NCBI GenBank assembly: GCA_947501625.1
Contig: CANMWN010000004.1
Location: forward strand, 310,001-374,000
DNA from: an uncultured Flavobacteriaceae bacterium
Lineage (GTDB): Bacteria > Bacteroidota > Bacteroidia > Flavobacteriales > Flavobacteriaceae
Direction of reading: 5' to 3'
Length of the DNA stretch: 64,000 nucleotides
In this document: in pieces, positions 58,572 to 64,000 of the stretch
How positions within the stretch are numbered: position 1 is the stretch's first letter
Layout of the letters: the number at the start of each line of letters is the position of its first letter
The notes under the pieces: generated by a model
Told to the model about the DNA's origin: nothing
Databases searched by the model: none
Seen by the model: only the letters and a program-made list of their open reading frames with translations
Program-made: the position numbers and the translations under genes

Positions 58572-59399
58572 ATGAAGCAAATAATCAAGTTTATTGAAAA
58601 GTACAGGTATTTTATCCTGTTTTTAATATTAGAATTTTTTGCGCTCTTTTTTACTATTCAATCTCATTCATATCATCGAAGTAAATTTGTGAGTTCTGCC
58701 AATAATATTACTGGTGGAATATATAATAAGTTAAATAGCATTAATGATTTTTTCAATCTAAAAACTGAAAATCAACGCCTTTTAGAAGAAAACACTTACT
58801 TAAAAAACTTACTTTCTATCGAACAATTTTCAATTGATTCGATAAATAAAATAAATATTGACTCAACTACTCAAGTAAAAAGGTTTGATTATTTCAGTGC
58901 CAAAATCCTAAAAAATGATTTTACGCGTAGAAACAATTTCCTACTAATAAACAAAGGGTCAAAATTTGGAATTGAGCCTGAAATGGCTGTGGTAAATAGC
59001 AAGGGTATTATTGGAGTCACTAAAAATGTTTCTAAATATCATGCAACAGTTATTTCTATTTTAAATAGTTACTCGCAAATAAATGCTAAAATAAAAAATG
59101 ATCATCATTTTGGAACGTTAACTTGGAATGGTAAAGATTATCAGAAAATTCAATTATTAGATTTACCTAGACAAACTAAAGTGAAAATTGGTGACACAAT
59201 TATTACTGGCGGAAAATCAACTATTTTTCCAGAAGGGATTTTAGTCGGCGTTGTTGATAATATTGAAAAAAACAACAAAAAATTTGAAGTTATTGACGTT
59301 AAGTTATTCAATGACATGAGTTCAATTAGTAATGTAAACCTAATTAAGAACAACCAAAAAGATGAAATTATTAAACTACAACTAGACAACGATGAATAA
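58572..59399 (+). CDS. mreC: Rod-shape-determining protein MreC
   Basis: 275 residues, one N-terminal helix (about 12-28), a coiled coil (about 55-90) and a beta-barrel-type periplasmic domain with LINKGSKFGIEPEMAVVNSKGIIG. Links MreB to PBP2 in the elongasome. Confidence 0.95.
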   Translation: MKQIIKFIEKYRYFILFLILEFFALFFTIQSHSYHRSKFVSSANNITGGIYNKLNSINDFFNLKTENQRLLEENTYLKNLLSIEQFSIDSINKINIDSTTQVKRFDYFSAKILKNDFTRRNNFLLINKGSKFGIEPEMAVVNSKGIIGVTKNVSKYHATVISILNSYSQINAKIKNDHHFGTLTWNGKDYQKIQLLDLPRQTKVKIGDTIITGGKSTIFPEGILVGVVDNIEKNNKKFEVIDVKLFNDMSSISNVNLIKNNQKDEIIKLQLDNDE

Positions 59400-59895
59400 T
59401 TTGTTTCAAAATAGTATTTGGTTTGTCGTATTGGTAATAATACAAGTGTTGTTTTTTAATAATATAAATTTATTTGGATATATTAACCCTTTATTTTACA
59501 TCATTTTCATCTTTTATTACCCTTTAAAAAAAGAAAAAATCTCTTTGCTTTTTTTTAGTTTCTTTTTAGGATTATGTATTGATTTCTTTTCAGATACGGG
59601 TGGAATTAATGCGGCAGCGACTCTTTTTATCGCCTATATTAGATTACCTATTTTATCTGCGATATTAAGAAAATCAGAATTTGATTATCAACTTTTTAAT
59701 ATTCGAGCAATATCTTTTGGAAAGTCTATTTGGTATATCATTACTCTCACATTTATTCATCATTTAATTGTTTTTGGATTAGATTATTTTAGTTTTAATG
59801 AATTTTGGAATATTATTTCTAAAACCTTTATTACAAGTATATTTACGGTTTCATTAATATTATTGGCCATCATATTATTTACCAAAAGAAGATAA
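59392..59895 (+). CDS. mreD: Rod-shape-determining protein MreD
   Basis: 167 residues, five to six helices, with the GLCIDFFSDTGGINAAATLFIAY region that is typical for MreD in this phylum. Overlaps mreC by eight bases. Confidence 0.93.
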   Translation: MNNLFQNSIWFVVLVIIQVLFFNNINLFGYINPLFYIIFIFYYPLKKEKISLLFFSFFLGLCIDFFSDTGGINAAATLFIAYIRLPILSAILRKSEFDYQLFNIRAISFGKSIWYIITLTFIHHLIVFGLDYFSFNEFWNIISKTFITSIFTVSLILLAIILFTKRR

Positions 59896-59896
59896 T

Positions 59897-61774
59897 ATGA
59901 AAAAAGGCAATTTTCTATATATCAGTATTATAATTGTTGGGATAATTTTCATTGGACGCTTATTTTATTTACAAGTACTCAATAACCCTTATAAAATATC
60001 GCCTCTAAATAATGCATCTATAAAAAGAGTATATGATTATCCCGAACGCGGTTATATATATGATAGAAATGGAAAGTTATTGGTTGCCAACCAACAATCA
60101 TATGATCTAATGATAATTCCAAGAGAAGTTAAATCGATGGATACAATCGAGTTTTGCTCACTCTTAAATATTGATAAGAATACTTTTATAAAAAATTTCA
60201 ATAAAGCAAAAAAATATTCAACTCGACTTCCATCAACTTTTATCAGTCATGTTTCAAAAAATGACTATGCATACTTACAAGAAAAACTTCACAAATACAA
60301 AGGTTTTTATATCCAAAAACGTTCGATTAGAGAATATCCATTAAAAACTGCTGCCAATGTGGTTGGCTATATAAGCGAAGTAAATCAAAATCAAATTAAA
60401 GAAAATAGTTATTACCAACAAGGAGAATTAATTGGTTTTCAAGGAATTGAAAAAACCTATGAAACTTTTTTACGCGGTGTAAAAGGAGTCAAACGTATTC
60501 AGAAAGATAAATTTAATAAAGAAATTGGTTCTTATAAAAACGGAATCTATGATACATTGGCAATTCCTGGAAGAGATCTAACCTTAACTTTAGATGCTGT
60601 TTTGCAACAGTATGGCGAACAATTAATGACAAACAAAAGAGGCGGAATTGTAGCAATTGAACCTGCAACAGGTGAAATATTATCCTTAGTTACCGCTCCT
60701 TCATATGACCCCAACTTAATGGTTGGTAGAAAACGTTCAAAAAATTCTGTCAAGTTTTTTGGTGACACTATTAACAAGCCAATGTTTGATAGAGGTTTAC
60801 AAGCAATGTATCCGCCAGGATCTCCTTTCAAAATCCTTACAGGGCTTATTGGGCTTCAAGAAAATGTAATTGATGTCAATACTATTTTTTCTTGTCACAT
60901 GGGTTACAAATACGGTAGAAATAGAAAAATGGGATGCCATGCACATGCTAGCAGAGTTAACTTAAATTTTGGTATTTACACTTCTTGCAATGCCTATTTT
61001 GCGAATACATATAGAAATATTATCGAAAAATTTGACTCACCATCTACAGGTATGAACACGTGGAATAAACATGTTGAAAGTTTTGGTTTAGGTAATTTTT
61101 TGGGTTATGACCTCCCAATAGGAAGAAAAGGTTTAATTCCAGATGCAGAATATTATGACAAATGGTATCCTGCAAAAAATTGGACTGCTACTTATACACT
61201 CTCCAATGCTATTGGTCAAGGCGAAGTATTGGCTAGCCCTATACAACTTACTAATATGATATCAGCTGTGGCAAATAGAGGTTATTACTACACGCCACAT
61301 ATTGTAAAGGAAATAAAAGGTGAAACACTTGACTCAAAATTTACTACTCCTCACCAAACAACCATTGACAAAGAACACTTTGAACCAGTTATTGAAGGTT
61401 TATTGGAAGTTTTTGAAAACAAAAAAGGAACAGCATATTCATCGAGAGTTAAAGGAATTGAAATATGTGGGAAAACTGGTACTGCGGAAAATTTTGCTAT
61501 TATTAATGGAGAAAGAAAACAACTTACTGATCATTCTATATTTGTTGCATTTGCACCAAAAGACAATCCAAAAATTGCGATTACAGTTTTTGTTGAAAAC
61601 GGATATTGGGGATCTCGTTGGGCTGGACCAATTGCAACATTGATGATAGAAAAGTATTTAAATGGAGATACAAGCAGAAAATACCTTGAAGATAGAATGT
61701 TCAACGGCAGTCTTAAAGAAGAATATGACCGTCAATTAAACGATCCAGAATATCATGCAGAGGGAGAAAAATAA
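59897..61774 (+). CDS. mrdA: Penicillin-binding protein 2 (peptidoglycan transpeptidase)
   Basis: 625 residues. One N-terminal helix (5-25), a pedestal domain with ERGYIYDRNGKLL, and a transpeptidase domain with the SxxK motif Ser309-Pro-Phe-Lys312 (YPPGSPFK), SCN at about 363-365 and KTG in EICGKTGTAEN. Cross-links the wall in the elongation complex with RodA. Overlaps rodA by 20 bases. Confidence 0.97.
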   Translation: MKKGNFLYISIIIVGIIFIGRLFYLQVLNNPYKISPLNNASIKRVYDYPERGYIYDRNGKLLVANQQSYDLMIIPREVKSMDTIEFCSLLNIDKNTFIKNFNKAKKYSTRLPSTFISHVSKNDYAYLQEKLHKYKGFYIQKRSIREYPLKTAANVVGYISEVNQNQIKENSYYQQGELIGFQGIEKTYETFLRGVKGVKRIQKDKFNKEIGSYKNGIYDTLAIPGRDLTLTLDAVLQQYGEQLMTNKRGGIVAIEPATGEILSLVTAPSYDPNLMVGRKRSKNSVKFFGDTINKPMFDRGLQAMYPPGSPFKILTGLIGLQENVIDVNTIFSCHMGYKYGRNRKMGCHAHASRVNLNFGIYTSCNAYFANTYRNIIEKFDSPSTGMNTWNKHVESFGLGNFLGYDLPIGRKGLIPDAEYYDKWYPAKNWTATYTLSNAIGQGEVLASPIQLTNMISAVANRGYYYTPHIVKEIKGETLDSKFTTPHQTTIDKEHFEPVIEGLLEVFENKKGTAYSSRVKGIEICGKTGTAENFAIINGERKQLTDHSIFVAFAPKDNPKIAITVFVENGYWGSRWAGPIATLMIEKYLNGDTSRKYLEDRMFNGSLKEEYDRQLNDPEYHAEGEK

Positions 61775-63044
61775 CATATTTGCTGGTGTTGACCTTTGGC
61801 TAGTTTTAATTTTTGCTATTCTAGTTTTTCTCGGATGGTTGAATATTTATGCTGCTTCTACTTCAGAAATTCATTACGAAATTTTAGATTTCAATGCTAG
61901 ATATGGTAAACAACTAATTTGGATTGGTTTATCAATTCCAATAATTATTGTTGTTTTATTTATTGATACGCGTTTTTACGAACGCTTCGCCTCCATATTT
62001 TATATAGTGGCTATTTTGTCCTTAATTGGTCTATTCATTTTTGGAAAAAATATTAATGGTGCTAGATCATGGTATGCACTTGGTAGTTTTACTATTCAAC
62101 CAACTGAGTTTGCTAAAGCTTTTACTGCACTAGCGATTGCAAAACTTTTAAGTGACAAAGTATTTACTTTCAAACCGCTGAAAAACCATATTAAAGCATT
62201 CTTTTTAATATTATTACCTGCTTTTTTAATAACATTACAGCCCGATCCTGGTTCAGCACTTGTATATTTCGCTTTCTTTTTTGTTTTTTATAAAGAAGGT
62301 TTACCATTGTATTATTTTGTTATTGGCGGTTTATCAATCCTAATTTTTGTCCTCACCCTAAAATTAGGAATGCATGGATTTATGCCTATTATGATTTATA
62401 TCACCTTAGGAGTTTTAGTTATTATTTTAATCTATTTAATCTTTTATAAATTAAATATTCTTAAAAAATTATGGCTACAATTATTAATTATCTTTTCTAT
62501 TATTTGTGGATATATATTTAGTATCAATTATATTTTCAATAATGTATTTCAACAAAGACATAGAGATCGCTTTAATATACTTCTTGGAAAAACAACTGAT
62601 ACACAAGGTATCGGTTACAATACCAATCAAGCTATACAAACTATTGCTTCAGGTAGAATAACAGGTAAAGGTTATCTCGAAGGAGATAGAACTCAAGGTA
62701 AATTTGTTCCTGAACAGGACACAGATTATATTTTTAGTACTGTTGGCGAAGAATGGGGATTTATTGGAAGTTTGGTTGTAATATTACTTTTTATTACTCT
62801 TATGTTAAGAATCATTCATGTTGCTGAAAGACAAAAATCTACCTTCAGTAGAGTATACGGTTATAGTATTGCTGCAATTTTCTTTTTCCACTTTTTAGTA
62901 AATATCGGAATGGTAATAGGCCTTTTACCAACTATTGGAATTCCACTACCTTTTTTTAGTTATGGTGGCTCCTCACTTTGGGGATTTACCTTATTGCTTT
63001 TTATATTTATTAGACTTGACGCGAATAGATCTTATGAATGGTAA
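61755..63044 (+). CDS. rodA: Rod-shape glycosyltransferase RodA (SEDS family)
   Basis: 429 residues with about ten helices. SEDS motifs include GARSWYALGSFTIQPTEFAK (about 100-119), FVPEQDTDYIFSTVGEEWGF (about 316-335) and the end GIPLPFFSYGGSSL. Polymerises lipid II with PBP2. Start chosen at the ATG overlapping mrdA; it is last of the operon. Confidence 0.97.
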   Translation: MQREKNNIFAGVDLWLVLIFAILVFLGWLNIYAASTSEIHYEILDFNARYGKQLIWIGLSIPIIIVVLFIDTRFYERFASIFYIVAILSLIGLFIFGKNINGARSWYALGSFTIQPTEFAKAFTALAIAKLLSDKVFTFKPLKNHIKAFFLILLPAFLITLQPDPGSALVYFAFFFVFYKEGLPLYYFVIGGLSILIFVLTLKLGMHGFMPIMIYITLGVLVIILIYLIFYKLNILKKLWLQLLIIFSIICGYIFSINYIFNNVFQQRHRDRFNILLGKTTDTQGIGYNTNQAIQTIASGRITGKGYLEGDRTQGKFVPEQDTDYIFSTVGEEWGFIGSLVVILLFITLMLRIIHVAERQKSTFSRVYGYSIAAIFFFHFLVNIGMVIGLLPTIGIPLPFFSYGGSSLWGFTLLLFIFIRLDANRSYEW

Positions 63045-63054
63045 TTATTAGCGC

Positions 63055-63086
63055 AAAAAAAATCCGAACTAAAAAGTTCGGATTTA
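63055..63086. terminator. Bidirectional terminator
   Basis: Stem AAATCCGAACT/AGTTCGGATTT, loop of four A, flanking A run, between convergent rodA and rpsT. Confidence 0.8.
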
Positions 63087-63106
63087 AAATGTTTTTAAAA
63101 CTCTAA

Positions 63107-63358
63107 TTATAACGCTGCTACTTGCTTTGCCAATTTAGATTTAATGTTAGCCGCCTTATTCTTATGAATAACATTGTTCTTAGCCAATTTATCTAACATA
63201 GATGCTACTTTTGGCAATAAAGCCTGTGCTTCTTTCTTATCAGTTGTTGCACGTAAATCTCTTACTGCATTACGTGTAGTTTTATGCTGATACTTATTTC
63301 TAAGTTGCTTAACTCTGTTACTTCTAATTCTCTTTAAAGCTGACTTATGATTTGCCAT
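63107..63358 (-). CDS. rpsT: 30S ribosomal protein S20
   Basis: 83 residues, strongly basic helical protein beginning [21 protein letters not shown], the classic S20 start, and ending [10 protein letters not shown]. Binds 16S rRNA in the 30S body. Follows tRNA-Glu by 25 bases and may share its promoter. Confidence 0.97.
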   Translation of the reverse strand: MANHKSALKRIRSNRVKQLRNKYQHKTTRNAVRDLRATTDKKEAQALLPKVASMLDKLAKNNVIHKNKAANIKSKLAKQVAAL

Positions 63359-63383
63359 TATAATTTATTTGTTTTTTAACTTG

Positions 63384-63455
63384 TAGTCCGTAGGGGAATC
63401 GAACCCCTGTTACCAGGATGAAAACCTGGCGTCCTAACCCCTAGACGAACGGACC
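63384..63455 (-). tRNA. trnE: tRNA-Glu (anticodon TTC)
   Basis: 72 bases on the minus strand. Acceptor GGTCCGT/ACGGACT, anticodon loop TTTTCAT within stem CCAGG/CCTGG (anticodon TTC), T loop TTCGATT in arm AGGGG/CCCCT. The 3' CCA is not encoded. Confidence 0.96.
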
Positions 63456-63484
63456 ATTAACTAATTTCTTCTCATTAGCGGATG

Positions 63485-63513
63485 CAAAAATACAACTATT
63501 TTTTTCTCTGCAA
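63485..63513 (-). promoter_or_regulatory. tRNA-Glu (and rpsT) promoter
   Basis: Minus strand TTG (63513-63511), 18 bases, TATTTTTG (63492-63485), starting 30 bases upstream of the tRNA. Confidence 0.65.
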
Positions 63514-63531
63514 AACTTTTTTTATTTTTTT

Positions 63532-64000
63532 TTAATATGCTTTAGCAAATAAAACTCTCCTATTAGATTTCGCTCCAGAAAACACACAAACACCTTCATT
63601 TTCTATCGTGTCATTTGGAATACATCTTATTGTTGCTTTTGTCAAATTCTTTATTTGTTCTTCAGTCTCTTCTGTTCCATCCCAATGCGCAGATACAAAT
63701 CCTCCTTTTGTTTCTAAGACTTCTTTAAACTCTTCAAATGTATCTACTTCTGTAATATGAGAATCTCTATAAGCCTTTGATTTATTATATAGATTTTCTT
63801 GAATTTCATTTAAAGTTTTTTCTACAAAATCAACTGTTTCATCAATTGCAATAGTTTGTTTCTCTAAAATATCTCTTCTAGCAATTTCTAAAGTTCCATT
63901 TTCCAAATCTCTTGGTCCCATAGCAATTCTCAAAGGAACACCCTTTAATTCATATTCAGCAAACTTCCATCCAGGTTTATGAGTCGTCCTTTTATCATAT
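63532..64000 (-). CDS. proS: Prolyl-tRNA synthetase, C-terminal part (cut by window edge)
   Basis: The frame stays open to the window edge, with YDKRTTHKPGWKFAEYELKG preceding the ORF's first listed start, so the gene continues upstream. The visible part holds VPLRIAMGPRDLENGT (anticodon-binding domain) and the zinc-like C-terminal end with GVCVFSGAKSNRRVLFAKAY, which marks the archaeal/eukaryote-like class of ProS used by Bacteroidota. It ends 76 bases before tRNA-Glu on the same strand. Confidence 0.95.
   Translation of the reverse strand, partial: YDKRTTHKPGWKFAEYELKGVPLRIAMGPRDLENGTLEIARRDILEKQTIAIDETVDFVEKTLNEIQENLYNKSKAYRDSHITEVDTFEEFKEVLETKGGFVSAHWDGTEETEEQIKNLTKATIRCIPNDTIENEGVCVFSGAKSNRRVLFAKAY

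Overview
The window is ordinary chromosomal DNA from a member of the Bacteroidota, almost certainly a gliding flavobacterium (Flavobacteriaceae). The evidence is the complete gldK-gldL-gldM-gldN set, exosortase XrtF with its partner protein, a fused SecDF, a fused CcsBA, the low G+C content, the lack of Shine-Dalgarno sequences, and many -7 promoter boxes of the Bacteroidota form TAnnTTTG, some with a TTG about 18-20 bases upstream. No phage, insertion sequence, CRISPR array or defence island is visible. Genus cannot be decided from the sequence alone.

Layout. 1-9.4 kb: end of a cytochrome c maturation gene (ccsBA), a small membrane/TPR protein, a LysM-periplasmic-binding lipoprotein downstream of guaA, then gyrB-mdh. 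9.4-17.5 kb: an alkane-hydroxylase-like membrane protein, formate-tetrahydrofolate ligase, secDF, an in-frame HPRT-adenylate kinase fusion, and obg. 17.5-21.5 kb: a four-gene BlaI/BlaR1-like signalling operon with tandem operators, then a DUF456 membrane protein. 21.5-21.7 kb: a candidate small RNA on the minus strand, divergent from lysS. 23.5-34.8 kb: envelope peptidases (M61, M48, M49-like), a LysM glucosaminidase, a PLP enzyme, an ABC-F ATPase and a DUF983 protein. 34.8-44.3 kb: a FAD oxidoreductase, then gldN-gldM-gldL-gldK, an arginase-fold protein with lost metal ligands, and topA, all on the minus strand.

44.4-50.9 kb: miaB, a receiver-less sigma-54 activator, lptE, a small TPR-like protein and secG in one run, then groES-groEL. 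50.9-54.4 kb: a metal-handling cluster (HMA protein, TonB-dependent receptor, HYC/CC protein) and an EF-hand protein. 54.4-55.9 kb: xrtF and partner, divergent from a free-methionine-sulfoxide-reductase-like GAF protein. 55.9-63 kb: purH, then the rod-shape operon mreB-mreC-mreD-mrdA-rodA. The end holds rpsT, tRNA-Glu and the 3' part of proS.

How it fits together. Most genes serve envelope building and protein export: SecDF/SecG, LptE, rod complex, gliding/type IX secretion core, XrtF sorting, LysM and TonB proteins. The rest are housekeeping enzymes of nucleotide, one-carbon and translation metabolism. The least explained items are the multi-hairpin small RNA candidate near 21.6 kb, the BlaR1-like operon whose sensor tail domain recurs as a separate lipoprotein, the degenerate arginase next to gldK, and the repeated use of a shared TTAA stop at convergent gene ends.
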